DNA of 5,223 bases from Acidimicrobiaceae bacterium (GCA_002727895.1 PBUO01000049.1:1-5223); one strand, 5' to 3'. Shown: positions 1 to 5,223, numbered from the stretch's first letter. A program made the numbers and translations. The notes: generated by a model not told the origin, from the sequence alone.

Positions 1-177
1 GTGCTCTGGGTGATGCTGGTGCTCAGCCTGGTTACCGCCGTCCAGCGGTTCGCCAAGGTTTGGCGCCAGGCCAGCGCCGGCCGGCAGTCGCCGTCCCAGC
101 TCCGGGCCGAGCGCCGTCGCCAGCTCCGGGCCGAGCGTCGCCAGCGGCAGGGCTCTCGCCGCCCCGTCCGCCGCTGA
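1..177 (+). CDS. pgsA: Phosphatidylinositol phosphate synthase (CDP-alcohol phosphatidyltransferase), C-terminal fragment
   Basis: The reading frame is open from the first base to a TGA at 175-177. It encodes 58 residues, and the 5' part of the gene lies outside the window. The first ~16 residues are hydrophobic and look like the last transmembrane helix. They are followed by VQRFAKVWRQA, which resembles the end of actinobacterial CDP-alcohol phosphatidyltransferases. The catalytic CDP-alcohol motif (DGxxAR...GxxxD) would be upstream and cannot be seen. In actinobacteria this family condenses CDP-diacylglycerol with inositol-1-phosphate to make phosphatidylinositol phosphate, the precursor of PIMs. 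The following patA and pimA genes strongly support this specificity over phosphatidylglycerophosphate synthase. The tail beyond the helix is Arg-rich and contains a duplicated octapeptide (QLRAERRR, then QLRAERRQ), presumably cytoplasmic. The family is clear from context, but the fragment alone is short. Confidence 0.72.
   Translation: MLWVMLVLSLVTAVQRFAKVWRQASAGRQSPSQLRAERRRQLRAERRQRQGSRRPVRR
97..144 (+). repeat. 24-bp tandem duplication in the pgsA 3' end
   Basis: Two copies of a 24-bp unit lie head to tail (97-120 and 121-144). The first 17 bases, CAGCTCCGGGCCGAGCG, are identical in both. The unit is exactly eight codons, so the frame is kept and the product gains a second QLRAERR(R/Q). 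Two synonymous Arg differences near the end of the unit (CGC/CGT and CGT/CGC) suggest the duplication is not brand new or that selection acts on the peptide. Confidence 0.8.
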
Positions 178-205
178 CCCGCCCGACACCGACTGCCCGA
201 CTGAG

Positions 206-227
206 CCCGTCGACACCCTTCGACGGG
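206..227 (+). other. Perfect 8-bp stem-loop between pgsA and patA
   Basis: CCCGTCGA (206-213) and TCGACGGG (220-227) are exact reverse complements around a 6-nt loop (CACCCT). The structure lies wholly in the 75-bp gap between the pgsA stop and the patA ATG. No run of T follows, so it is not a classical intrinsic terminator. It could be an mRNA-stability or partial-termination element, or a protein-binding dyad. The symmetry is observed; any function is inference. Confidence 0.5.
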
Positions 228-252
228 ACCGGCCACTACCGTCGGGACCGCC

Positions 253-1164
253 ATGACCCCGGCGATCGTCCATGCCTTCCGGGCCGCCTCGGTGGCGGCA
301 CGCCTCGTCCCCCCGTCCCTCTCGGTGCCGACGGCCCGCGCCGTCGGCCGCCTGGCCGGACACCTCGATCGGGACCGACGACGCCTCGTCGAACGCCATC
401 TCCGCCGGGTCCGAGGCACCGACCTGGCCGGCCGGGACCTGCGGCGCAGCGTCGACGCGGTGTTCGCCTCCTATGCCGACTACTACCTCCAGAGCTTCCG
501 TCTCCCTTCGATGAACCCCGACGAGATCGTGGCGGGCTTCACCGAGGAGGGCTACGAGCGGATCGCCGAGGCCCGGGAGGCGGGCAACGGCGTGATCATG
601 GCTATGCCCCACCTCGGGGGCTGGGAGTGGGCGGCCCACTGGCTGACCATCCACCACGACGTGCCGGTGGGCTGCGTGGTCGAGACCCTCGAGCCTCCGG
701 AGCTCTTTGAGTGGTACCGGTCGTTCCGCACCTCGTTGGGCATGGAGGTGGTCGGCCTCGGACCGTCGGCGGGCACCGAGGCGCTGGCCATGCTGCGCGA
801 AAACCGGGCCGTGTGCCTGCCCAGTGACCGCCACGTGGGCGGCGTGGGTGTGGAGGTCGAGTTCTTTGGCGAGCAGACGATGTTGCCAGCCGGTCCGGCC
901 ACCCTGGCCCTGCGGAGCGGTGCGGTGCTCCTGCCCATCGCCGTTTACGACCAGCCGGGCGGCTGCCACGGCGTGGTCCGGCCGCCCATCGCCATCGAAC
1001 GCCGAGGCCGGTTGCGCGACGACGTGGCCCGGGTTACCCAGGTGCTGGCCGGCGAGCTGGAGGTGCTCATCTCCGCCGCGCCGGAGCAGTGGCACCTCCT
1101 CCAGCCCAACTGGCCCTCCGACCGGGCTACCGAGCCTTTTACCGGAGCGGAGGTGGCGGCGTGA
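253..1164 (+). CDS. patA: Phosphatidylinositol mannoside acyltransferase (PatA-type, LpxL/HtrB superfamily)
   Basis: The product is 303 residues, close to the usual ~300 of this family. PatA transfers a palmitoyl group from acyl-CoA to the 6-position of the mannose added by PimA, giving acylated PIM at the inner face of the membrane. The acyltransferase signature is visible as H120-LGGW-E125 (HX4E, in PHLGGWEWAAHW), preceded by a hydrophobic strand (GVIMAMPH). A second block, SDRHVGGVGVEVEFFGE (191-207) followed by LPAGPATLAL, matches the family's conserved substrate-binding and acidic region. ATG 253 is the first possible start after an in-frame TGA at 202-204. It is preceded only by a weak GGGA (244-247), so translation initiation may be inefficient. 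The stop codon overlaps the pimA start by four bases, implying coupling. Automatic pipelines often name such proteins lipid A lauroyl acyltransferase; the neighbours make the PIM role far more likely. Confidence 0.9.
   Translation: MTPAIVHAFRAASVAARLVPPSLSVPTARAVGRLAGHLDRDRRRLVERHLRRVRGTDLAGRDLRRSVDAVFASYADYYLQSFRLPSMNPDEIVAGFTEEGYERIAEAREAGNGVIMAMPHLGGWEWAAHWLTIHHDVPVGCVVETLEPPELFEWYRSFRTSLGMEVVGLGPSAGTEALAMLRENRAVCLPSDRHVGGVGVEVEFFGEQTMLPAGPATLALRSGAVLLPIAVYDQPGGCHGVVRPPIAIERRGRLRDDVARVTQVLAGELEVLISAAPEQWHLLQPNWPSDRATEPFTGAEVAA
1149..1154 (+). promoter_or_regulatory. Strong Shine-Dalgarno for pimA
   Basis: GGAGGT inside the last patA codons sits 6 nt before the GTG at 1161. This decides the pimA start: the upstream ATG at 1089 in the same frame would overlap patA by 76 bases. 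Confidence 0.75.
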
Positions 1165-2282
1165 GGATCGGCCTGGTGTGCCCCTACAGCCTGACCCTGC
1201 CGGGTGGCGTGCAGGGCCAGGTCCTGGGCCTGGCCCGCGTCCTGCGGGCCGCCGGACACCCCACCCGGGTGCTCGGGCCTTGCGACGGGCCACCTCCCGA
1301 CGCTGGGGTGACCCCGTTGGGCGACAGCCTCCCTACCGCGGCCAACGGGTCGGTGGCCCCCATCGCCCCTGATGTCTCCTGTGCCCTGCGCACCATCCGG
1401 GCCTTGAGGGACGAGGAGTTCGACGTCCTCCACCTCCACGAGCCCCTGGCCCCCGGTCCGACGACCACCGCCCTTCTACTGGCCCAGACGCCCATGGTCG
1501 GCACCTTCCACGCCGCCGGGGGGAGCCTGGCCTACGACCTGCTGAACCGACCAGTGCGGTGGTTGAGCCGGCGGCTCGACCGGGCCTTCGCGGTGTCGGA
1601 CGACGCGGCGGCCATGGCTCGGGACTCCCTCGGCGGGGAGTACGAGGTCCTGTTCAACGGCGTGGAGGTGGCCCGCTCGACGTCGGTCGAGCCATGGCCC
1701 ACCGAGGGCCCGACCGTCTTCTTCATCGGTCGCCACGAGCCCCGCAAGGGCCTGTCGGTCCTCCTCGACGCGATGGGCACCCTCGGCCCCGAGGTTCGGC
1801 TCTGGATCGCCGGCGACGGCCCGGAGACCGAGGAGTTGCGGGCCCGGGTGGCCGGCGATCCCCGGATCGACTGGCTGGGCAGGATCTCCGACGGCGAGCG
1901 GACGGCCCGCATTCGGGGGGCCGACGCCTTCTGCGCCCCGTCCCTGCGGGGCGAGTCGTTCGGGGTGGTGCTGCTGGAGGGGATGGCCTGTGGAACGCCG
2001 GTGGTGGCCAGCGACATCCCCGGGTACGCCCGGGTGACCCGCAGTGGCGAGGACGCCCTTCTCGTCCCGCCGGGCGACTCCGAGGCCCTCGGCGCTGCCC
2101 TCGGAAAGGTCCTGGCCGATCCCGTCCTGGCCGACCGCTTGGTGGCCAGCGGGATCCAGCGGGCCGACGAGTTCTCGATGCGCCGCCTGGCCGACCGCTA
2201 CCTCGATGCTTACGCCTCCGTGGTGGCCTCCCTGGGGGAAGCGCACGCGTATCATGCGGATCGTCCCCAAGGGGTCGGCTGA
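1161..2282 (+). CDS. pimA: Phosphatidyl-myo-inositol alpha-mannosyltransferase PimA (GT4 family, GT-B fold)
   Basis: The product is 373 residues from GTG 1161, against about 378 in Mycobacterium tuberculosis, to which it aligns nearly end to end by eye. PimA transfers mannose from GDP-mannose to the 2-position of phosphatidylinositol, the first committed PIM step, at the cytoplasmic membrane face. The N-terminal Rossmann domain opens with IGLVCPYSLTLPGGVQ (3-18), containing the GGV nucleotide loop. VLHLHEP (89-95) and TFHAAGG (115-121) follow, and H117 matches the family's essential histidine. In the C-terminal domain, GRHEPRKGL (190-198) supplies R191 and K196 for the nucleotide phosphates. 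GESFGVVLLEG (264-274) supplies the EX7E pair E265 and E273, with E265 expected to contact GDP-mannose. No signal peptide is seen, as expected for a peripheral cytosolic enzyme. The overlap with patA (GTGA) and the strong ribosome site suggest coupled but robust translation. Confidence 0.95.
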   Translation: MRIGLVCPYSLTLPGGVQGQVLGLARVLRAAGHPTRVLGPCDGPPPDAGVTPLGDSLPTAANGSVAPIAPDVSCALRTIRALRDEEFDVLHLHEPLAPGPTTTALLLAQTPMVGTFHAAGGSLAYDLLNRPVRWLSRRLDRAFAVSDDAAAMARDSLGGEYEVLFNGVEVARSTSVEPWPTEGPTVFFIGRHEPRKGLSVLLDAMGTLGPEVRLWIAGDGPETEELRARVAGDPRIDWLGRISDGERTARIRGADAFCAPSLRGESFGVVLLEGMACGTPVVASDIPGYARVTRSGEDALLVPPGDSEALGAALGKVLADPVLADRLVASGIQRADEFSMRRLADRYLDAYASVVASLGEAHAYHADRPQGVG

Positions 2283-2328
2283 CCGCCACGACGCCGCCCC
2301 GGACCGGCCAGCCCCGTTCCCCAGGTTC

Positions 2329-2335
2329 AGAGGAG
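2329..2335 (+). promoter_or_regulatory. Shine-Dalgarno AGAGGAG for the M48-like gene
   Basis: AGAGGAG lies 11 nt before ATG 2347. It supports this start over an in-frame ATG at 2254, which would overlap pimA and add a stretch rich in Pro, Arg and Asp before the first membrane helix. The rest of the 64-bp gap (2283-2346) shows no promoter or strong hairpin that I can defend. Confidence 0.6.
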
Positions 2336-2346
2336 TCCAGCGACCC

Positions 2347-3063
2347 ATGTCGATCCTCCGCCACCCGACCACGAGGCCCGCGGTGCTCGTCGCCCTGGTC
2401 GTCGGCCTCGTCGCCTGGTTGGTCGCTGGTCCGGTCATCGGGGCGGTGGCCGTCGTCGCCGCCGGGGCGTCCTTTGCTGCGCTGGTGGGTGGTCGCGCCG
2501 CCACGATCGTTCGCAAGGGGGTCGGGGCCCGCCCGGCCAACCTCGGGGAGTTCCCGCGCCTCCACAACACCGTCGACGGCCTCTGCCTCACCCACGGGAT
2601 CGAACCGCCAGCACTGTCGGTGGTCGACTCGTCCGCCGGGAACGCGCTGGTTCTGGCTGGATCGGGCGGCACCGAGTTGGTGTTGACCACGGGTGCCGTC
2701 GACCACCTGGGGCTGGTCGAACTCGAGTCGCTGGTCGCCCACCTGCTGGCGCGCTGCGCCGAACCCGACCTGCGCACCGAGACGATCCGGGCCAGTCTGG
2801 GCTCCCTGCGGGCCCTCTCCGGAGGCCGGGCCGGGATCGGGACGGGTCGGGTACTTCGCACCGACTTCGCCGGCGCGGACCTGACGCGGTTCCCCCCGGG
2901 CATGCAGGACGCCCTCCGTGCCCTGGTCGCCCAGGGTTCGGCGGTGATGTCGCCGGCGGGTGCCGAGTCCCTGTGGCTGCTCCAGCCGGACGGCCGAACC
3001 GACGAGGCGACGGCCGACCACCCGCCGGTCGAGGTTCGCATCGACGCCCTGGGGGAACGGTGA
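2347..3063 (+). CDS. Two-helix membrane protein, degenerate M48 (HtpX-like) peptidase homologue lacking the zinc site
   Basis: The product is 238 residues. Two adjacent hydrophobic segments (about 11-28 and 30-47) form a membrane hairpin; a soluble domain follows. By hand this domain follows the M48/HtpX order. EFPRLHNTVDGLCLTHGIEPP (68-88) resembles the pre-catalytic helix. SVVDSSAGNALVLAG (91-105) keeps the family's Asn-Ala (N99-A100). TTGAVDHLGLVELESLVAHLLAR (114-136) ends where HEXXH should be. There H132 remains, but Glu is Leu133 and the second His is Arg136. Further on, RVLRTDFAGADLTRFPPGMQDAL (168-190) resembles the third-ligand helix (RExxADxxAVxxTRxPxGL), with Val169 in place of the ligand Glu and D173 retained. 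About 32 residues separate the two sites, shorter than in HtpX, which has extra helices there. The frame is intact, so this is probably a pseudoenzyme, not a broken gene. Homology is inferred by eye, the role is unknown, and proteolysis is unlikely. The stop overlaps the next gene's GTG. Confidence 0.68.
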   Translation: MSILRHPTTRPAVLVALVVGLVAWLVAGPVIGAVAVVAAGASFAALVGGRAATIVRKGVGARPANLGEFPRLHNTVDGLCLTHGIEPPALSVVDSSAGNALVLAGSGGTELVLTTGAVDHLGLVELESLVAHLLARCAEPDLRTETIRASLGSLRALSGGRAGIGTGRVLRTDFAGADLTRFPPGMQDALRALVAQGSAVMSPAGAESLWLLQPDGRTDEATADHPPVEVRIDALGER

Positions 3064-4235
3064 GCCGCCTGTCCGCCCCGACCGGACTCCTAGTCGGAGC
3101 GCTCCTCACGGGGTCGCTCCTGGTGGCGGGCGCCTGCTCGAGCGGCGATGAGACGGCCCCCACGCCGACGCTGGCCACCATCGGGTCGACGACCACCGAG
3201 ACGCCGACCACCACGGCCGCCCCCGAGGCCTCGACCACCACCGCGGCTGACACCGATGGCGGGGAGGTCGCCGAGTCGGCGGCGGTGCCCAGCACGACGA
3301 CCATCGAGGGCTGGACCGGACCCGTCCACCCGTTGACCGGGCTGCCGGCCGTGGACGGCATCGCCGACCGACCGGTGCTGGTGGTCAAGATCGGCAACAA
3401 CGACTCTAAGTCCCTTCCCCAGGTGGGCCTCCAGGCCGCCGACATCGTCTACGAGGCCCACATCGAGGACGGGGTGACCCGCTTCCTCGGGGTGTTCCAC
3501 AGCGAGGTGCCCCTCACCGTGGGTCCGGTCCGGTCGGCCCGGTCCAGCGACATCGACCTGATCGGCAACCTGAACCGGCCGGTATTCGCCTACTGGGGGA
3601 GCAACCAGGGGGTGGGCGACGAGGTGGCCGAGGCCGAGCGCCAGGGCACCTTCGTCCCCATGACGACCACCGGCGACGGCCAGGAGTTCTTCTTCCGCGA
3701 CAAGGCTCGAGGCGAAGCCCCCTACAACGGCTTCGTCGACGCGGCGGCCATGGCGGTCCGGGCCGACGGGACCGCGCCGGGACCCGTGTTCGAGATGGGT
3801 CCGCTGTCGGCCACCGCGGTGCCGGTCCGCGGCGTGGGCTGGCGGACGCCCCGACGGGAGATCGACTGGGTGTGGGACCACGGGACCGCCCGCTGGCTGC
3901 GCTTCCACCGCGGCGTCCCCCTGCTCGACGAGGACGCCGTGCAACTGGCCGCCGACAACGTCCTGCTCCTCTACGTGGACCACCGTCGCTCCGATGCCGA
4001 CCTGGAGTCGCCGCAGGTCATCTCCACTGGATCAGGTGACGGCTGGCTACTCCGCGATGGGACGGTCACCGGCATCACGTGGAGCCGCCCCTTCACCGCG
4101 GACCCGTGGCGCCTGGTCGACGACGAGACCGGCGAGCCGGTGGCCCTGCGGTCCGGCCGGACCTGGGTGGCCCTGGCCCGGCTCGGCGAGGGCGTCCTCC
4201 TCGGGCCGGAACGGATCGCTGAGCTCCTGGGCTGA
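3060..4235 (+). CDS. DUF3048 (YerB-like) domain lipoprotein
   Basis: The product is 391 residues from GTG 3060, which overlaps the upstream stop (GTGA) and follows a purine-rich GGGGGAA. Residues 1-25 form a short lipoprotein signal peptide (R3, hydrophobic LLVGALLTGSLLVAGA) with the likely lipidated C26 in VAGAC-SSG. The -3 Ala is less usual than Leu but acceptable. A Thr/Ala/Pro-rich linker (about 33-82) would span the cell wall. The first DUF3048 domain starts near HPLTGLPA (90-97), with ADIVYEAHIEDGVTRFLGVFHS (127-148) and the signature GPVRSAR (155-161). The C-terminal DUF3048 domain runs from about 250, with WDHGTARWLRFHRGVP (272-287), a short LLLYVDH strand (302-308) and a final WRLVDDETGEPVALRSGRTWVAL (350-372). 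The family (YerB of Bacillus subtilis) has, to my knowledge, no settled biochemical function. Position after PIM genes and a membrane protein suggests an envelope role, which is inference. Confidence 0.88.
   Translation: MSRLSAPTGLLVGALLTGSLLVAGACSSGDETAPTPTLATIGSTTTETPTTTAAPEASTTTAADTDGGEVAESAAVPSTTTIEGWTGPVHPLTGLPAVDGIADRPVLVVKIGNNDSKSLPQVGLQAADIVYEAHIEDGVTRFLGVFHSEVPLTVGPVRSARSSDIDLIGNLNRPVFAYWGSNQGVGDEVAEAERQGTFVPMTTTGDGQEFFFRDKARGEAPYNGFVDAAAMAVRADGTAPGPVFEMGPLSATAVPVRGVGWRTPRREIDWVWDHGTARWLRFHRGVPLLDEDAVQLAADNVLLLYVDHRRSDADLESPQVISTGSGDGWLLRDGTVTGITWSRPFTADPWRLVDDETGEPVALRSGRTWVALARLGEGVLLGPERIAELLG
3156..3305 (+). other. Thr-rich low-complexity linker region of the DUF3048 lipoprotein
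   Basis: About 50 codons dominated by ACC/ACG and GCC/GCG encode runs such as TTTETPTTTAAPEASTTTAA. The DNA therefore looks repetitive (recurring ACGACCACC-like strings) without a fixed period. Such linkers are common just after the lipidated Cys of actinobacterial lipoproteins, and their Thr/Pro content makes O-mannosylation possible. Length probably varies among relatives. Confidence 0.7.
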
Positions 4236-4251
4236 TCGGCCACCTCAGCCC
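4229..4251 (+). terminator. Stem-loop at the end of the DUF3048 gene, possible weak terminator
   Basis: GGGCTGA (4229-4235, including the TGA stop) is the exact reverse complement of TCAGCCC (4245-4251), with a 9-nt loop between. A further G-U pair can be added at the base. No U-tract follows (GTTGCC), so intrinsic termination is uncertain, although many high-GC actinobacterial terminators lack U-tracts. Its place just upstream of a likely pdxS promoter supports a transcription boundary here. Confidence 0.42.
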
Positions 4252-4262
4252 GTTGCCGACGA

Positions 4263-4284
4263 CGGTTCCGGGAACGCCGGTTCC
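4263..4284 (+). repeat. CGGTTCC direct repeat with an interleaved palindrome upstream of pdxS
   Basis: CGGTTCC occurs at 4263-4269 and again at 4278-4284, a 15-bp period. GGAAC at 4271-4275 between them is complementary to GTTCC in either copy. This gives the palindrome GTTCCGGGAAC (4265-4275) or the hairpin GGAAC-GCCG-GTTCC (4271-4284); only one can form at a time. The block sits where a regulator of transcription would bind relative to the predicted -10 at 4285. A MocR-type PdxR is one candidate, because such regulators control pdxST in other actinobacteria, but I do not recognise its known site here. Confidence 0.4.
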
Positions 4285-4290
4285 TAGACT
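4285..4290 (+). promoter_or_regulatory. Predicted -10 element TAGACT for a leaderless pdxS transcript
   Basis: TAGACT fits the actinobacterial -10 pattern TANNNT and ends exactly 6 nt before the pdxS ATG. Transcription would then begin at or very near the A of the start codon. No Shine-Dalgarno precedes the ATG; the six intervening bases are GCGCGC. No good -35 is visible at 16-18 bp spacing, which is common for such promoters. The motif and spacing are observed; leaderless initiation is inferred. Confidence 0.55.
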
Positions 4291-4296
4291 GCGCGC

Positions 4297-5187
4297 ATGA
4301 CCGAATCGAACCGGGCGACCGGCACCCAGTTGGTGAAGCGCGGCCTCGCCGAGATGCTCAAGGGCGGCGTAATCATGGACGTCGTCGACCCCTCCCAGGC
4401 CAAGATCGCCGAGGATGCCGGAGCGTCTGCCGTGATGGCCCTCGAGCGGGTTCCGGCCGACATTCGACGGGACGGCGGCGTGGCCCGCATGTCCGATCCG
4501 GAGATGATCGAGGGCATCAAGGCGGCCGTCACCATCCCGGTCATGGCCAAGGCCCGGATCGGCCACTTCGCCGAGGCCCAGGTCCTTCAGGCCCTCGGGG
4601 TGGACTACGTCGACGAGAGCGAGGTCCTGACTCCGGCCGACGAGGCCCACCACATCGACAAGTGGGCGTTCACGGTCCCCTTCGTGTGTGGCGCCACCAA
4701 CCTGGGCGAGGCCCTGCGCCGCATCTCCGAGGGTGCCTGCATGATCCGCTCCAAGGGCGAGGCGGGGACCGGCAACATCGTCGAGGCTGTCCGGCACCTC
4801 CGGTCGATCATCGGCGACATGCGCAAGATCACCCAGGCCGACCAGGCCGAACTGTTCGACTGGGCCAAGCGCCTCCAGGCCCCGCTGCCGCTGGTCCAGG
4901 AGATCGCCCAGACCGGCGAGCTGCCGGTGCCCATGTTCTGCGCAGGGGGCATCGCCACGCCGGCCGACGCCTCGCTGGTCATGCAGCTGGGTGCCCAGGC
5001 CGTGTTCGTGGGTTCGGGAATCTTCAAGAGCGATGACCCGGGACCGCGGGCTCGGGCCATCGTCGAGGCGACGACCAACTTCGCCGATCCGACCATCCTC
5101 GCCAAGGTGAGCCGCGGCCTGGGCGACGCCATGCCCGGCCTCGAGGTTGGGTCGCTGGAGACACGTCTCGCCGACCGCGGCTGGTAG
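4297..5187 (+). CDS. pdxS: Pyridoxal 5'-phosphate synthase lyase subunit PdxS
   Basis: The product is 296 residues, the usual length for this very conserved (beta/alpha)8 enzyme (294 in Bacillus subtilis). It condenses ribose 5-phosphate, glyceraldehyde 3-phosphate and ammonia from PdxT into pyridoxal 5'-phosphate, in the cytosol, as a dodecamer with PdxT bound. Key residues are all present. D28 in VIMDVV and K85 in MAKARIGH (Schiff base with the pentose) correspond to B. subtilis D24 and K81. K153 in RSKGEAGTGN corresponds to K149. ALERVPADIRRDGGVARM (48-65), DESEVLTPADE (106-116), the phosphate-binding GGIATPADA (217-225) and GSGIFKSDDP (239-248) are near-invariant. The protein ends in the typical RGW. 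ATG 4297 gives a normal N-terminus, has no Shine-Dalgarno, and sits 6 nt after a TANNNT box. It is separated from the lipoprotein gene by 61 bp with a stem-loop, so it probably heads its own operon with pdxT. Confidence 0.97.
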   Translation: MTESNRATGTQLVKRGLAEMLKGGVIMDVVDPSQAKIAEDAGASAVMALERVPADIRRDGGVARMSDPEMIEGIKAAVTIPVMAKARIGHFAEAQVLQALGVDYVDESEVLTPADEAHHIDKWAFTVPFVCGATNLGEALRRISEGACMIRSKGEAGTGNIVEAVRHLRSIIGDMRKITQADQAELFDWAKRLQAPLPLVQEIAQTGELPVPMFCAGGIATPADASLVMQLGAQAVFVGSGIFKSDDPGPRARAIVEATTNFADPTILAKVSRGLGDAMPGLEVGSLETRLADRGW

Positions 5188-5212
5188 CCGACCAGTCGGT
5201 GGTCCCGCGGCG

Positions 5213-5223
5213 ATGAAGGTTGG
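5213..5223 (+). CDS. pdxT: Possible start of pdxT (glutaminase subunit of PLP synthase), cut by window end
   Basis: Only ATG AAG GTT GG is present, reading M-K-V and a codon beginning GG (Gly or Trp). PdxT proteins typically begin MK(V/I)GVLALQG, which fits. The gene would start 25 bp after the pdxS stop, where pdxT is commonly found. PdxT hydrolyses glutamine and channels ammonia to PdxS. No clear Shine-Dalgarno precedes the ATG. With eleven bases, the call rests almost entirely on context. Confidence 0.5.

Noticed and set aside
237..242. TACCGT as a possible -10 box for patA
   Set aside because: It matches TANNNT, but leaves 10 nt before the ATG, has no -35, and such a loose motif occurs by chance. 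Too weak to list.
60..710. 216-codon + strand open frame spanning the pgsA end and patA
   Set aside because: A Pro/Arg-rich translation without motifs, out of frame with two genes that have clear family matches.
2254..2346. Upstream ATG 2254 as the start of the M48-like gene
   Set aside because: It would overlap pimA by 29 bases and add a charged, Pro-rich leader. ATG 2347 has its own AGAGGAG site and places the helix near the N-terminus.
1476..3041. 521-codon open frame on the minus strand
   Set aside because: It lies antisense to pimA and the M48-like gene. Its composition (Arg, Ser, Pro, Gly rich) is that of a GC-rich shadow frame, and no recognisable motif is present.
3156..3305. Repetitive ACC/ACG-rich DNA as a possible CRISPR or satellite array
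   Set aside because: There is no fixed repeat unit or spacers. The pattern is explained by Thr/Ala/Pro codons in a lipoprotein linker.
3090..3983. 297-codon open frame on the minus strand
   Set aside because: Antisense to the DUF3048 gene. The His/Val/Gly/Arg-rich low-complexity product reflects the complement of the Thr-rich linker and GC codon bias.
5188..5199. CCGACCAGTCGG palindrome right after the pdxS stop as a terminator
   Set aside because: The stem is only 4-5 bp, with no U-tract, and a probable pdxT start follows 13 bp later, so a terminator is unlikely.

Overview
The window is very GC-rich (about 70% by eye), densely packed, and carries all of its genes on the + strand. Its core is the phosphatidylinositol mannoside (PIM) pathway: the 3' end of a pgsA-type phosphatidylinositol-phosphate synthase, a PatA-type PIM acyltransferase and the PimA mannosyltransferase. 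These glycolipids are characteristic of Actinomycetota. GTG starts, four-base GTGA gene overlaps and a Thr-rich lipoprotein linker also fit that phylum. A deep-branching, non-mycobacterial lineage such as Acidimicrobiia is my guess, but nothing in the window proves the class.

Layout. Bases 1-177 are the C-terminus of PgsA, ending in a basic tail with a duplicated octapeptide. A 75-bp gap holding a perfect 8-bp hairpin follows. Then come patA (253-1164) and pimA (1161-2282), which overlap by GTGA. After a 64-bp gap with its own Shine-Dalgarno sequence lies a 238-aa two-helix membrane protein (2347-3063). I read it as an M48/HtpX-like protease relative whose zinc site is destroyed. It overlaps by GTGA with a DUF3048 (YerB-like) lipoprotein (3060-4235). 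A stem-loop at the lipoprotein stop codon, and then what looks like a promoter for a leaderless transcript, separate this block from pdxS (4297-5187), the lyase subunit of the pyridoxal 5'-phosphate synthase. The last 11 bases fit the first codons of pdxT.

How the genes work together. PgsA makes phosphatidylinositol phosphate, the precursor of phosphatidylinositol. PimA adds the first mannose to phosphatidylinositol and PatA acylates that mannose; all three act at the cytoplasmic face of the membrane. The degenerate M48-like protein and the DUF3048 lipoprotein are translationally coupled and follow the PIM genes, so an envelope-related role is plausible but unproven. PdxS, with PdxT, makes vitamin B6 and is functionally separate. 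From memory, the proximity of pgsA-patA-pimA to pdxS/pdxT also occurs in Mycobacterium tuberculosis, so the neighbourhood looks like an old actinobacterial arrangement rather than an acquired island. I saw no tRNA, rRNA, CRISPR array, insertion sequence, attachment site or origin.

The most interesting items are the apparent M48 pseudoprotease paired with the DUF3048 lipoprotein, and the likely leaderless pdxS promoter with overlapping repeats.
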